Source of the DNA: Planctomycetota bacterium
GTDB taxonomy: Bacteria; Planctomycetota; Planctomycetia; Pirellulales; UBA7805
Assembly (NCBI GenBank): GCA_003389215.1
Contig: QQVP01000071.1
Location: forward strand, 124,001 to 188,000
Length of the DNA: 64,000 bases
Reading direction: 5' to 3'
The position numbers and the translations under genes are program-made. The notes beneath the pieces are model-generated. The model saw only the letters and a list, made by a program, of their open reading frames with translations. It was not told the DNA's origin and did not search any database. Below are positions 55,656 to 64,000 of this stretch, in pieces (the first letter of the stretch is position 1; the number at the start of each line of letters is the position of its first letter).

Positions 55656-57635
55656 ATGTCTCTGACGGTCGAGCCAGCGCGCGAGACAACTGCCACGCTG
55701 CCCGACGTGCCACGCTTGTGGGCTCCCTGGTACGGCATCGCCACACACTCGCTCGGCAGTGCGAGGCGCCAGGTCGAGGAGATTCTTGCCGCCGAGCCTG
55801 AGCTTCGCGCCCTCGACGCCGACTCGCTCCGCAAACGCAGCCTCTCGTTGCAGTACCAGGCGAAGAGCGGTGCGGTGGCCGGCGATCTGCTCGTGGAGGC
55901 CTTTGCCCTGGTACGCGAGGCCGCCGACCGGACACTCGGCATGCGGCACTATCCGGTCCAACTGCTGGGGGGAATCGCGCTGCAACTGCCGGCGATCGCC
56001 GAAATGCAGACCGGCGAGGGTAAGACCCTGACCGCCACGTTGCCGACGTACCTCGCCGCCATCTATGGCCGGGGCACGCATCTCGCCACTGCGAACGATT
56101 ACCTGGCCAGTCGCGACGCGCTGACGATGCGACCGCTCTTCGAATGCCTGGGCCTTTCGGTCGGCGTGGTCACGGCCGACACCGACCCGACGCAGCGGCG
56201 CAAGGCCTATCAGGACGATGTGACCTATGGCACGGCCAAGGAGTTCGGGTTCGACTTCTTGCGCGATCGTCTCATGCGGCGTAATCTGGCCGACGGCAAC
56301 TACGACTTCCTCGGCCGCATGCTGGAGGTGACGGACGGTTCGCGGCAGAGCGAACCGCTGCAACGCGAACCCTTTTTTGCGTTGGTCGACGAAGCGGACA
56401 GCCTGCTGATCGACGAAGCTCGCACACCACTGGTGATCAGTGCCACTCCGGAGGTCGATGCGGAAGAGGCGACGGCCTATCACTGGGCGGCGGCCGTCGC
56501 GCCGCAATTCGACGCGGGAGAGCATTTCACCTTCGACGTCGACACGCGGCACGTGGAACTGACCGCCGGCGGGCGGCGACATGCCCGTACGCTGCCTCAC
56601 CCGGCGGAACTCAATGCCGTCAGCATGCTCTCGATCTACCAATATCTGGAAACGGCGATTCGCGTCCTCCGCGACTTCGAGCGCGATCGACAGTACATCG
56701 TGCGCGACGGCGAAGTGGTCATCGTCGACGAGTTTACCGGCCGACTTTCGGAAGGACGGAAGTGGCAGGCCGGCATCCATCAGGCGGTCGAAGCCAAAGA
56801 GGGGGTCGAAGCGACCGCCTCGTCCGGTCAGGCGGCGCGGATCACCGTGCAGGACTTCTTTCTCCGCTACCAACACCTGGCAGGCATGACCGGCACGGCT
56901 CGGAACAGCGCCCGCGAGTTGCGTCGCATCTACGGCCTGCCCGTGGTCGCCATTCCCACGAATCGGCCGGTCCGCCGTGAGCAGCTCCCAGCGGAGGTCT
57001 ACTCGCACGCTGCCGCCAAATGGGCGGCGATTGTCGCCGAGGTCGGACAGATGCACGCCCAGGGAAGACCGGTGCTGATCGGGACCCGCTCAATCGACAA
57101 GTCGGAACAGCTCTCGCGGCTGCTCGACGAGGCGGGAATCGCCCACCGCGTGTTGAACGCCAACCGCATTGCCGAGGAAGCCGCGGTCGTTGCCGAGGCA
57201 GGGGAGCCCGGTCGCGTCACCGTGGCGACCAACATGGCCGGTCGCGGGACCGACATTGTGCTCGGCGAGGGCGTCGCGGAATTGGGCGGACTACACGTGA
57301 TTGGCACGGAACTGCACGAGTCGGCACGCATCGACCGCCAGCTGGTCGGACGCTGCGGCCGCCAGGGCGATCCGGGCAGCTTCCGTCAATTCATGGCGGC
57401 CGACGACGACCTTCTCAAGGCGGCGCTGGGCGACAAGAAGGCGAGCCGCATCGCGCGGCGCGTGGGCGACGGCTTTGCCCCGCTCGCCGGTTTCGAAGGG
57501 CTGCTGCGGCGCGCTCAGCGACGCGTCGAACGACGGCATTTCACCGCCCGCCGGATGCTGATGTATCATGAGCGACAGCGACGAGAGTTGCAGCAGAAGA
57601 TGGGACAGGACCCGTATCTCGACTCGCCCGGCTAA
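55656..57635 (+). CDS. Short SecA-like preprotein translocase ATPase
   Basis: A 659-residue protein related to SecA but about 200 residues shorter than the usual form. Present: an N-terminal helical segment, Walker A EMQTGEGKT (Lys123), the preprotein-binding region, DEAD box VDEADSLLIDEARTP (Asp245-Asp248), the second nucleotide-binding fold (NMAGRGTDIVLGEGVAELGG, GRCGRQGDPGSFRQF). It stops after a helical segment; the wing, intact C-terminal linker and the zinc-binding tail seen in housekeeping SecA are missing or shortened. It may be an accessory SecA with a narrow substrate range. The start is uncertain (GTG 55653 or ATG 55656). It follows the Pro-rich lipoprotein gene. Confidence 0.85.
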   Translation: MSLTVEPARETTATLPDVPRLWAPWYGIATHSLGSARRQVEEILAAEPELRALDADSLRKRSLSLQYQAKSGAVAGDLLVEAFALVREAADRTLGMRHYPVQLLGGIALQLPAIAEMQTGEGKTLTATLPTYLAAIYGRGTHLATANDYLASRDALTMRPLFECLGLSVGVVTADTDPTQRRKAYQDDVTYGTAKEFGFDFLRDRLMRRNLADGNYDFLGRMLEVTDGSRQSEPLQREPFFALVDEADSLLIDEARTPLVISATPEVDAEEATAYHWAAAVAPQFDAGEHFTFDVDTRHVELTAGGRRHARTLPHPAELNAVSMLSIYQYLETAIRVLRDFERDRQYIVRDGEVVIVDEFTGRLSEGRKWQAGIHQAVEAKEGVEATASSGQAARITVQDFFLRYQHLAGMTGTARNSARELRRIYGLPVVAIPTNRPVRREQLPAEVYSHAAAKWAAIVAEVGQMHAQGRPVLIGTRSIDKSEQLSRLLDEAGIAHRVLNANRIAEEAAVVAEAGEPGRVTVATNMAGRGTDIVLGEGVAELGGLHVIGTELHESARIDRQLVGRCGRQGDPGSFRQFMAADDDLLKAALGDKKASRIARRVGDGFAPLAGFEGLLRRAQRRVERRHFTARRMLMYHERQRRELQQKMGQDPYLDSPG

Positions 57636-57695
57636 AGGCGCCGCCACACCCGGCTGCCCACTGGTCCGCGGGACCCCAACGCGCGAAGACGGTGG

Positions 57696-58382
57696 ATGCT
57701 CGAAGATTGTTATCAGCTCGCCCTGGACAAGCTCCGCGGACACCTGGACGCCGTGGGCCACACCTATGCCGATGACGACGGCGACTTGATCGTGTCGGGA
57801 CACCGCATCGGCCTGTCGATCGCCTTCGAGGGATTCAGCCGGCAGCAGAACCAGGCCCTGGCTCCGCTCGACATTTGTGTTCACCTCGATGGCGACGAGG
57901 GGGACCGCTTTCGCGTTGGCACCATTGGCGTGGGTGCCACGCAATCGCAGGCCCTGGCCGCGGCGGTCGAGGAGTGGCATCTGTTAGCGGCGGCGCCCTT
58001 GCTGGCGGCTTTGGGAGCGGCCGCCCCCTCGCGACGCCGCACGGCCGAGACGTCGCAGCTCGCCGGCTGGGATCTGTTTCCCGGACGGGCCGGCGTGCGC
58101 GGACCGGTACCGGCGGGGCTGCAGCCGGGCGGTCCCTTCTGGAACCAGCTGCTGCTCGCCTTGCGATCTGAAGTCTCGAACTGGTCGGCGGCGGACGATT
58201 TCGCCCTGCGGAGCATCTTCGTGATGGGAAGCGGCGGGGCGGAAGCGAGCGCCCAAGCGGCCGTCGACGGCTTCGTCAACGAGCCGCTCAGCGACGCGAT
58301 CAGCCAATTGCCCTGGCCCGCCACCGGCGAGCCCTACTTCTACAAGCAGCTGTTCGTGCTGCGGTGCCGGCCAACCACATGA
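57696..58382 (+). CDS. Uncharacterised 228-aa protein (possibly DUF6348-like)
   Basis: A 228-residue soluble protein with no signal peptide. N-terminal region LDKLRGHLDAVGHTYADDDG, then a beta-rich core, then a segment with Trp/Phe/Gly pattern (PFWNQLLLALRSEVSNWSAA) and SIFVMGSGGAEASAQ. It is reminiscent of the DUF6348 group of hypothetical proteins, but I am not certain. ATG 57696 is 60 bp after the SecA-like stop, so it may belong to that transcript. Confidence 0.6.
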   Translation: MLEDCYQLALDKLRGHLDAVGHTYADDDGDLIVSGHRIGLSIAFEGFSRQQNQALAPLDICVHLDGDEGDRFRVGTIGVGATQSQALAAAVEEWHLLAAAPLLAALGAAAPSRRRTAETSQLAGWDLFPGRAGVRGPVPAGLQPGGPFWNQLLLALRSEVSNWSAADDFALRSIFVMGSGGAEASAQAAVDGFVNEPLSDAISQLPWPATGEPYFYKQLFVLRCRPTT

Positions 58383-58542
58383 AGACGCCCGCGAGGGCGG
58401 CAGCGCCGTGTGCCGTACCGCGGCGGCGGGACGACGTAGGCCGACGAATCCGGACAGCGGCACAACGCGTGCCAATTGCGGCAGGAATCCGGTCACCTGA
58501 CGGTGGGTGCTTCTCTTGGCGCGGCCCCGTCGATGCGCTCCA

Positions 58543-59622
58543 ATGGAGGGCATGGCTACCGATCTGGATATCCGCGTGGCGGTCCCCTCTGCTCCGCCTT
58601 CCACCGATGTTCGGCCGGCGCCGATCTTTATCGGCCCGATCAAGGTCGACCCGCCGGTGCTGCAGGCCCCCATGGCGGGCTTCACGAACTACGCTTTTCG
58701 GCAAATCGTCCGCGACTTTGGCGGTGCGGGCCTGCAGGCCACCGAAATGATCAACGCCAAGGGCTTCCTGCACATGGACGCCCGCGACGCGGGCTTTCCC
58801 GATCGACTGTGGGGCGTGGCCGACGAGGCGCGTCCCTTGGCGGTGCAGATTTGGGACAACGACCCCGACGATCTGGCGGCCGTGGGGCGGCGGCTGGCCC
58901 GTGAGTTCGGCGTCTCGGTCGTCGATATCAACTTCGGTTGCCCCGTCAAGCAAGTCACCGAGAAGGCCCACAGCGGCAGCTACTTGCTCAAGCATCCCGA
59001 CCGCATGGGCACGATCATCGAGCGGGTCGTGGCGGCCTGCGCCCCGACGCCCGTGACGGCCAAGATCCGCCTCGGCTGCACGCGCGACCGCATCAACGCG
59101 ATCGACGTGGCCCAGGTCGTCGAAGGTGCCGGGGCGGCGGCTCTGACCGTCCACGGTCGCACGGCTCAGGACTACTTCAAGGGCACGGCCGACTGGGACC
59201 ACATCTCGGCGATTCGGCCCTATCTGCAGCGGATTCCGCTCATCGGCAACGGCGATCTGGCCTCGGCTGCCGCGGTGGTCGAGGCGTTTCGCCGCTACGA
59301 CGTCGATGGCGTGATGATTGCCCGGGCGGCCCTCGGCAAGCCTTGGCTGTTTCGCCAGGCGGCCGCGGCATTGGCCGGCGAGCCGGTCCCACCCGATCCG
59401 ACCCTCGCGGAAGAGCGCGCCCTCTTGCTGCACCACTACGAGTTGGTCTGTCGGCGCTTCGGCGAGACCAAGGGTAGCGTCCTCATGCGCAAGTACGCCT
59501 GCTGCTACGCCCAGGGCCGTACGGGAGCGCGGGAGTTTCGCAAGCAGGTGGCGAAGGTGAAGACGCCGGCGGAATTTCGGGCGGCGGTGGCGGAGTACTT
59601 TCCGCGCGAAGTGGCGGGCTAG
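58543..59622 (+). CDS. dus: tRNA-dihydrouridine synthase (Dus family)
   Basis: About 359 residues. The enzyme reduces uridine to dihydrouridine in the tRNA D-loop using FMN and NADPH. Motifs: VLQAPMAGFTNYAFRQIV, NFGCPVKQVTEKAHSGSYLL with the catalytic Cys, VTAKIRLGCT, ALTVHGRTAQDYFKGTADW, IPLIGNGDLAS and VMIARAALGKPWLF. Start ATG 58543 (or 58552). The stop codon TAG at 59620-59622 lies inside the CTAG that begins the 162-bp repeat copy B, so the end of the gene is shared with the element. Which Dus type (A, B or C) is unclear. Confidence 0.93.
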   Translation: MEGMATDLDIRVAVPSAPPSTDVRPAPIFIGPIKVDPPVLQAPMAGFTNYAFRQIVRDFGGAGLQATEMINAKGFLHMDARDAGFPDRLWGVADEARPLAVQIWDNDPDDLAAVGRRLAREFGVSVVDINFGCPVKQVTEKAHSGSYLLKHPDRMGTIIERVVAACAPTPVTAKIRLGCTRDRINAIDVAQVVEGAGAAALTVHGRTAQDYFKGTADWDHISAIRPYLQRIPLIGNGDLASAAAVVEAFRRYDVDGVMIARAALGKPWLFRQAAAALAGEPVPPDPTLAEERALLLHHYELVCRRFGETKGSVLMRKYACCYAQGRTGAREFRKQVAKVKTPAEFRAAVAEYFPREVAG

Positions 59623-59780
59623 AGCGTGTCTAGGATAGGTGTAGCGTCATTGGCGTAGGCGAGGCAAGTTTGGCAAGGAGGCCGAAGCAGACGAATTGGT
59701 AAATTCGTCGATGCAGGTCGACGTAGCCAAGCACAGCCGCAGCTAGCCAAGACGCTAGAGATAAACGAGACGCGCTCTAG
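59619..59780 (-). repeat. 162-bp TIR repeat family, copy B
   Basis: Begins CTAGAGCGTGTC and ends GACGCGCTCTAG: terminal inverted repeats with one mismatch. In reverse orientation it aligns with copy A throughout. The two CTAG termini coincide with the stop codons of the convergent dus and metS-like genes, so the element fills exactly the gap between them. Confidence 0.9.
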
Positions 59781-59977
59781 TCCGTCTCGTCGGTGTCGCC
59801 GGTGTCGATCTCCAGCGGCCCCTTGATGTGCTCTTCGACGTCGACCGGCGGGAGGGATAGCACCTTGTAGAGGCAGAAGCTGACCAAGGTCAGTACGGAT
59901 CCGATTGAGACGAGCATAATGGACCAGCCGGCACCACTAAGCGGCTCGGCGGCGGCCAGTATCGTCGAACTCAACAT
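59777..59977 (-). CDS. Small membrane protein, MetS-like subunit of the symporter
   Basis: A 66-residue protein with one transmembrane helix (WSIMLVSIGSVLTLVSFCLY) and an acidic tail ending in GDTDETD. It fits the MetS family of small subunits that accompany NSS-type transporters (MetPS). Its ATG follows GGGAGGG. It begins 34 bp after the symporter gene on the same strand. The stop codon lies in the end of repeat copy B, so its final residues may come from that insertion. Confidence 0.75.
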   Translation of the reverse strand: MLSSTILAAAEPLSGAGWSIMLVSIGSVLTLVSFCLYKVLSLPPVDVEEHIKGPLEIDTGDTDETD

Positions 59978-60011
59978 GGCAATCCCTCCCGAATAGCGAC
60001 CGGACGCATGG

Positions 60012-61844
60012 TCATGATGCGCTCCCTTCGACCGTCCTGAACCGGCCTTCCTGTTCCCAGCGTTCGCCCGCGATGCGAACGAGGATCAGCAGGAATGCGA
60101 AGACGACGGCAATGAAACAGACGGAGCTAAACGCCACCGGACTGTTCAAGATACCTTCGAATTGGCCCGCCTTGTGCTGGTAGATGCCGAACTTGTCGTT
60201 AACGGGCTCGATGAAGACGATGGTCGGACCGGCCGCGGCTTTCTTGACGAGCAGCGTCGTCGACAGATCGCCGGCGACCACGGACTCCGCGGGGATCTCG
60301 ATCTCGCTTGCCGCCAGCGTCTCGCGAACCGCCTCCGGAACGTCGCCAGTCGCAATCGCCTTTGCGCTGGGAGCGTCAATCTCAGTTAACAACGTGTCGC
60401 TGCTGGGCAGCTTGTAGAAACAGAAGAGGAAGAAAACGACGAGAAGGTACGCGGGCGTAATGTACTTGAGCATGAACTGCACGAAGCGAGGAATTCGAAT
60501 ATGGGCTCCCTGATGGGCCTCGATGTCCCCCTTCTTGATGCCGAAGATCCAGCCGTAAATCACCGCTTGCAACATCGCCAGGATGAAGATCAGGAACGTT
60601 CCGACCCAGAAATCCATCGTGTCCAGGGCCTTCGTGTCTCTGGAGAACCAGGCCACGAATCCGCAGCCCAGGGCCGAAAGCAGGCCCAGGATCGCGGCCG
60701 CCGCATGCCGCTTCAGCCCGAGGCCCTCCTCGAAAAAGGCGATGACCGGCTGCAGCATGGAAACGCTGCTCGTGATCGCCGCGACAAACAGCATGAAGAA
60801 CCACAGGAAGCCGAACAGCTGGCCCCCAGGCATGGCTGCGAAGACATTTGGCAGCGCGATGAATCCCAGGCTGAAATTCGAACCGGTAAGGCCGGCAACG
60901 GCGGGGCCCAGGAAGATAAACGCCGCCGGCAAGGTGATGAGTCCACCCAGACAAACCTCGAAGAACTCGTTCATGCTGCTCGAAGTGAGTCCGCTCAGGA
61001 CGACGTCGTCATTCTTGCGCAGATAGCTCGCGTAGTTGATGATGATGCCGAAGCCAACTGAAAGGCTGAAAAATATTTGCCCCGACGCTGCCAGCCAAGT
61101 TTGCGGATCGGTCAACTTGTCGCCAACCGGATTCCACATGAATCCGAGGCCGGTCACCACGTTCTGATCTTCCTCGACCGGAGCACCCAAAGTCAGCACC
61201 CGGACCAGAACGATCAGGGCGAGGATGACCATCAGTGGCATCGCGATGCGACAGAACCTCTCGATGCCCTTGGTGACGCCGCGATAGATCAGAAAGAAGT
61301 TGAAGGCAAAGCACGCCAACAGCGTAAGCAAGAACGGCCAGTTGCCCGGAGAGAAAAGGGCCCCGTCCTCATTCGCGCCGATGAAATCGAATAGATGGTT
61401 CTTGTAGAACTTCGGGTCCTTACCCTCGCGCATCAGATCGCCGCTGAGGTACTTGATCGCATAGCCCAGGCACCACGCCTCCACGAGCACGTAGTACATG
61501 TAGATGATCAGGGGGATCAGCAGCGCGAACGCGCCGACGTACTTCGCCGTGGGGTTTGGCCAAAGCACGCTAAAGATGCCCGGCGCCGAGTTGAATCCCT
61601 TGGTGCCGCCGTAGCGGCCCATCGTCCACTCGGCCCAACAAAGGGGGATTCCAATCACGAGCAGCGAAACGAAATAGGGCAGCATGAAAGCGCCGCCCCC
61701 ATTCTCCGCAGCATTTCCCGGGAAACGCAGAAAATTTCCCAGGCCGACCGCCGAGCCGGCCACCGCCAGAATCACCCCGATCCGGGTTCCCCAAAGTTCG
61801 CGACCACCATCTTCCGGATCGCTCTGTTGCGTTTTGGCCACCAT
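60012..61844 (-). CDS. Sodium-dependent neurotransmitter:sodium symporter family transporter (NSS/SNF)
   Basis: A 610-residue polytopic transporter of the LeuT-fold NSS family, which imports amino acids with Na+. N-terminal motif [40 protein letters not shown] is diagnostic, as are the TM3-TM4 helices and the bundle near [20 protein letters not shown]. It is longer than LeuT because of an acidic/Ala-rich insert in the C-terminal part (about 520-570). Substrate not predictable; with the MetS-like partner, Met or a branched-chain amino acid is possible (inference). Start ATG 61844 (MVAKTQQS) with AGGAG. Confidence 0.93.
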   Translation of the reverse strand: MVAKTQQSDPEDGGRELWGTRIGVILAVAGSAVGLGNFLRFPGNAAENGGGAFMLPYFVSLLVIGIPLCWAEWTMGRYGGTKGFNSAPGIFSVLWPNPTAKYVGAFALLIPLIIYMYYVLVEAWCLGYAIKYLSGDLMREGKDPKFYKNHLFDFIGANEDGALFSPGNWPFLLTLLACFAFNFFLIYRGVTKGIERFCRIAMPLMVILALIVLVRVLTLGAPVEEDQNVVTGLGFMWNPVGDKLTDPQTWLAASGQIFFSLSVGFGIIINYASYLRKNDDVVLSGLTSSSMNEFFEVCLGGLITLPAAFIFLGPAVAGLTGSNFSLGFIALPNVFAAMPGGQLFGFLWFFMLFVAAITSSVSMLQPVIAFFEEGLGLKRHAAAAILGLLSALGCGFVAWFSRDTKALDTMDFWVGTFLIFILAMLQAVIYGWIFGIKKGDIEAHQGAHIRIPRFVQFMLKYITPAYLLVVFFLFCFYKLPSSDTLLTEIDAPSAKAIATGDVPEAVRETLAASEIEIPAESVVAGDLSTTLLVKKAAAGPTIVFIEPVNDKFGIYQHKAGQFEGILNSPVAFSSVCFIAVVFAFLLILVRIAGERWEQEGRFRTVEGSAS

Positions 61845-62052
61845 TCCGCTCCTGCGATGTGGGATAGGCTCTTGCCGATCGGTGAGCAAATTATGCTTGC
61901 TTTGCCGGCAGGCCACAACGGCAGATGAGCTGCTAAGTGCAGAATTCTGCAAGAGTTGGGGCTTCTCCCGCTCCACCCCTGCCAGCGTCGATGGCAGCAA
62001 CTTGACGCAATCGAGCTAACTGATGGATAGGAATAATCTTAGCGTGTTTCTG

Positions 62053-62080
62053 GATAATAAAATCATATAAGCTTGTCAAA
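62053..62080 (-). promoter_or_regulatory. Putative promoter of the symporter gene
   Basis: On the minus strand a perfect TTGACA (complement of 62075-62080) is followed at about 17 bp by a weak TATCCA-type -10. It overlaps the sufR -35, so the two may compete. Confidence 0.4.
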
Positions 62081-62099
62081 AATGCGAAAACTCTTATAT
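62065..62099. promoter_or_regulatory. Inverted repeat over the sufR promoter
   Basis: ATATAAG (62065-62071) and CTTATAT (62093-62099) are complementary, 21 bp apart, and flank the sufR -35 and overlap its -10. It is a candidate autoregulatory site for SufR or another repressor. The cyanobacterial SufR consensus was not seen. Confidence 0.35.
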
Positions 62100-62100
62100 T
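62073..62100 (+). promoter_or_regulatory. sufR: Putative sigma-70 promoter of sufR
   Basis: TTGTCA (62073-62078) and TATATT (62095-62100), 16 bp apart, about 105 bp before the sufR ATG. A good housekeeping-type match in an A/T-rich stretch. Confidence 0.5.
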
Positions 62101-62207
62101 GAAATGTAGTCGGGGCTCAAAGGAGCCTTCCGCGGAAGAACCGTGGCAGAAGAGTTGGAAATGAGAAGCTTCACACAGAAAAGGGGTCGTTACCGGAGAG
62201 TCGTGTC

Positions 62208-62849
62208 ATGATCAACCAAAGGCAACCTTCGCTCGCCGCCAGCTCCGACGTCACGCTGCTCGACATGCTGCGTCGCGTCGACGAGCTAACCGTGTCGCAG
62301 ATCGCCGAAGCGATGGGCGTAACGGCCACCGCCGTACGGCAGCGTCTGGTCCGCCTGATGGGGCAGGGGTTGATCGAACGCAAGGTGCAGCGAAACGGCG
62401 AGTCGTCGCGAGGCCGTCCGAGCCATGTCTATTCCTTGACCGAGCAGGGCCGCCGCGCAACCGGGGCAAATTTTGCCGATCTTTCGATCGCCATGTGGCA
62501 GGAAATTCGTCAAATCAAGGACCCAGAGGTCCGCCGCGGACTGTTGGGGCGTTTAGCCAAGACGCTGGCCGAGATGTACGGTGAGCGGGTGACCGGCAAT
62601 ACGGTTGAAGAGAAGATGGAGTCGATCCGCGGGCTGTTCGCCGAGCGGGGAGTCAAGTTCACCGTGAATACCGAGAGGGAACTGCCCATCTTGAACGCCG
62701 AGACCTGCCCTTATCCGGACCTGGCCGAACAGGATCGGGGCATCTGCTCTCTGGAGAAGATGCTCATTGCCGAGCTACTGGATGAGAACGTCCACCTCAG
62801 CGCCTGTCGGCTTGATGGGGCCGACTGCTGTACCTTTGAAACGCACTAA
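62208..62849 (+). CDS. sufR: SufR-type Fe-S-responsive transcriptional regulator
   Basis: A 213-residue DeoR/ArsR-like repressor. Winged helix-turn-helix near residues 15-75 (TVSQIAEAMGVTATAVRQRL, GRPSHVYSLTEQGRR). The C-terminal part has four or five conserved Cys: a CPYPDLAEQDRGIC pair (C-x12-C), then a Cys 19 residues later and a DCC pair at the end, suited to hold a [4Fe-4S] cluster that reports Fe-S status. It is the first gene before nuoB and sufC, so it probably represses the suf operon when the cluster is present. ATG 62208 follows a weak GGAGAG. Confidence 0.92.
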   Translation: MINQRQPSLAASSDVTLLDMLRRVDELTVSQIAEAMGVTATAVRQRLVRLMGQGLIERKVQRNGESSRGRPSHVYSLTEQGRRATGANFADLSIAMWQEIRQIKDPEVRRGLLGRLAKTLAEMYGERVTGNTVEEKMESIRGLFAERGVKFTVNTERELPILNAETCPYPDLAEQDRGICSLEKMLIAELLDENVHLSACRLDGADCCTFETH

Positions 62850-62962
62850 GTGCTGGATATGATGACAGATTCGACAAATTTTGCCGTCGGCTCGCAGCGG
62901 CGATTGCCCGCCCGCTGGCGGCCGGTCACGATTCAGCCAACCCGTAGAACGGAATTGATGTA

Positions 62963-63586
62963 ATGGCCCCACAAGCGTCGACCCGCCCCTGGATTGAAGG
63001 GCGCTTCGAAGAGAACGCCCTGACGACGACGATCGAACAGGCCATCAACTGGGCCCGCCAGTCGAGCCTGTGGCCGATGACATTCGGCCTGGCCTGTTGT
63101 GCGATCGAGATGATGGCCGCGGGTGCGAGCCGCTACGACATGGATCGCTTCGGTGCCGGGGCTTTTCGTGCCACGCCCCGCCAGGCCGACCTGATGATCG
63201 TGGCCGGCACGGTCACCTACAAAATGGCCAGCCGTGTGCGTCGGCTCTACAACTTGATGCCCGATCCCAAGTTCGTCATTGCGATGGGGGCCTGCACCGT
63301 TGGGGGCGGTCCTTACTTCAAGTACGGCTATCACGTCGTCAAGGGTGTCGACCTGGTCGTGCCTGTCGACGTTTACGTGCCAGGTTGCCCGCCGCGACCC
63401 GAGTCGCTGCTGGAAGGGCTGATGCGGATTCAGGACAAGCTCAAGGGCCAGAAGATGAATCGCAAGCCGGACGCCCCGGTCGGCTCGAAGCTGGAGGACG
63501 AATTGCCCGTGCCGCACCACAGCGGCTATGCCGAACCGAAGATCGATCTGGAGCCCGTTTACGATCACCAGAAGATCACGGGCTGA
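62963..63586 (+). CDS. nuoB: NADH-quinone oxidoreductase subunit B (NuoB)
   Basis: A 207-residue subunit of respiratory complex I, at the peripheral-arm/membrane junction. It carries the N2 [4Fe-4S] cluster: the tandem Cys in [12 protein letters not shown], Cys in [10 protein letters not shown], and Cys in [13 protein letters not shown] are all present. The C-terminal extension (after MNRKPD) is Pro/acidic-rich. It stands alone between sufR and sufC, without nuoA or nuoCD next to it, which is unusual. Start ATG 62963. It may be an extra copy of a complex I subunit or a fragment of a scattered nuo operon. Confidence 0.92.
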   Translation: MAPQASTRPWIEGRFEENALTTTIEQAINWARQSSLWPMTFGLACCAIEMMAAGASRYDMDRFGAGAFRATPRQADLMIVAGTVTYKMASRVRRLYNLMPDPKFVIAMGACTVGGGPYFKYGYHVVKGVDLVVPVDVYVPGCPPRPESLLEGLMRIQDKLKGQKMNRKPDAPVGSKLEDELPVPHHSGYAEPKIDLEPVYDHQKITG

Positions 63587-63664
63587 GCCTCCTTTGCCCA
63601 AAAACACCCCGCCGCCCAAAAACACCCCGCCAATTTTCTCAGAACCCAACCCCTGGCGAGAACG

Positions 63665-64000
63665 ATGATCGCCCCGAATACGAATCGAACGAACGAGTCC
63701 ATGAGCAATACCGAGACCCTGAAGATCACCGATCTGCACGTCGCCGTGGAAGGCAAGCCAATTCTTTGCGGTGCCAGCTTGACCTTGCGTCGTGGTGAAA
63801 CCCACGCCCTGATGGGCCCCAACGGCTCTGGCAAGAGCACGCTTGGTCTGGCCGTGATGGGCCATCCGGCTTACGAGGTGACGAGCGGTTCGGTGGAGCT
63901 CGACGGAGTCGACCTGCTGGAGCTGGATCCGGACGAGCGGGCCCGGGCCGGCGTGTTCATGGCATTTCAGCGACCGATGGCAATTCCGGGCGTGAAGATG
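63665..64000 (+). CDS. sufC: Fe-S assembly ATPase SufC, 3' end missing
   Basis: The first 112 codons are visible. SufC is the ABC-type ATPase that powers SufB-SufD for Fe-S cluster assembly. Seen: TLKITDLHVAVEGKPILCGA, Walker A MGPNGSGKSTLG (with the SufC-type VMGHPAYEVTSG segment after it) and the Q-loop MAFQRPMAIPG. The start may be ATG 63665 or the later ATG 63701, the latter giving the more typical SufC N-terminus (MSNTETLKI). The downstream sufB and sufD lie beyond the window. Confidence 0.93.
   Translation, partial: MIAPNTNRTNESMSNTETLKITDLHVAVEGKPILCGASLTLRRGETHALMGPNGSGKSTLGLAVMGHPAYEVTSGSVELDGVDLLELDPDERARAGVFMAFQRPMAIPGVKM

Larger units (their letters stand above)
61845..62207. other. 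Divergent regulatory region between the symporter and sufR
   Basis: 363 bp, the most A/T-rich stretch of the right end. It holds overlapping -35 elements for both directions and an inverted repeat flanking the sufR promoter. No supported gene. Confidence 0.65.

Overview
The window is high-GC bacterial chromosome and most likely comes from a planctomycete of the Pirellulales type. The evidence is a set of families typical of or restricted to that phylum (a DUF1598-like protein, a YdjY-domain protein, DUF3467, secreted YwqK/MORN-type proteins, an orphan exosortase-like protein, a protein with a C-x4-C-H-G motif), many short secreted or lipid-anchored proteins, and a Gram-negative envelope programme (KdsB, RND efflux, a LolA-like domain). 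About 50 genes are supported. No rRNA, tRNA, CRISPR array, prophage or complete insertion sequence was found.

Layout. 0-2.5 kb: 3' part of the primary sigma factor, a zinc-ribbon coiled-coil protein and greA, with two clear intrinsic terminators. 2.5-7.4 kb (minus): RND pump and its periplasmic adaptor, preceded by a perfect 14-bp palindrome. 7.7-12.4 kb: YggS with a long uncharacterised protein, a YdjY-domain protein and the haem enzyme HemQ/ChdC. 12.6-18.4 kb (minus): a PrkA - DUF444/YeaH - 62-aa protein - SpoVR - 162-aa protein stress operon whose first spacer holds a 4 x 16-bp tandem hairpin array. 19-24 kb: response regulator, zinc-free oxidoreductase, secreted proteins and a Nudix hydrolase, interspersed with two families of small non-coding repeats. 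24-31.6 kb: ftsH, the exosortase-like protein, a degenerate sigma-54-type AAA+ protein, a TPR protein and a second YwqK-like protein. 32-41.6 kb: M1 aminopeptidase with HEAT repeats, Nudix hydrolase, M50 site-2-type protease, HD-GYP protein, YgfZ and a LarA-like protein. 41.8-51.9 kb: a three-domain thioredoxin lipoprotein, pgk, a DUF1598-like protein, kdsB, glmS and two small conserved proteins. 52-58.4 kb: glycosyltransferase, three small exported proteins, a short SecA-like ATPase and an uncharacterised protein. 58.5-64 kb: a Dus tRNA-modifying enzyme, a sodium symporter with its MetS-like small subunit, then sufR, nuoB and the start of sufC.

Central metabolism (pgk), envelope precursor synthesis (glmS, kdsB), quality control (ftsH, SecA-like, M50, M1) and Fe-S homeostasis (sufR, sufC, YgfZ, with the Fe-S protein NuoB) sit side by side as short operons.

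The strongest unexplained signals are: (1) a ~104-bp palindromic repeat in four copies between 12.4 and 23.2 kb; (2) a ~162-bp repeat with CTAGAGCG terminal inverted repeats in two copies 37 kb apart, one of which supplies the stop codons of both flanking convergent genes; (3) the tandem-hairpin array in the prkA operon; (4) many intergenic tandem or near-tandem duplications of 12-17 bp; (5) the orphan exosortase next to an AAA+ protein that has lost its catalytic motifs; (6) nuoB between sufR and sufC.
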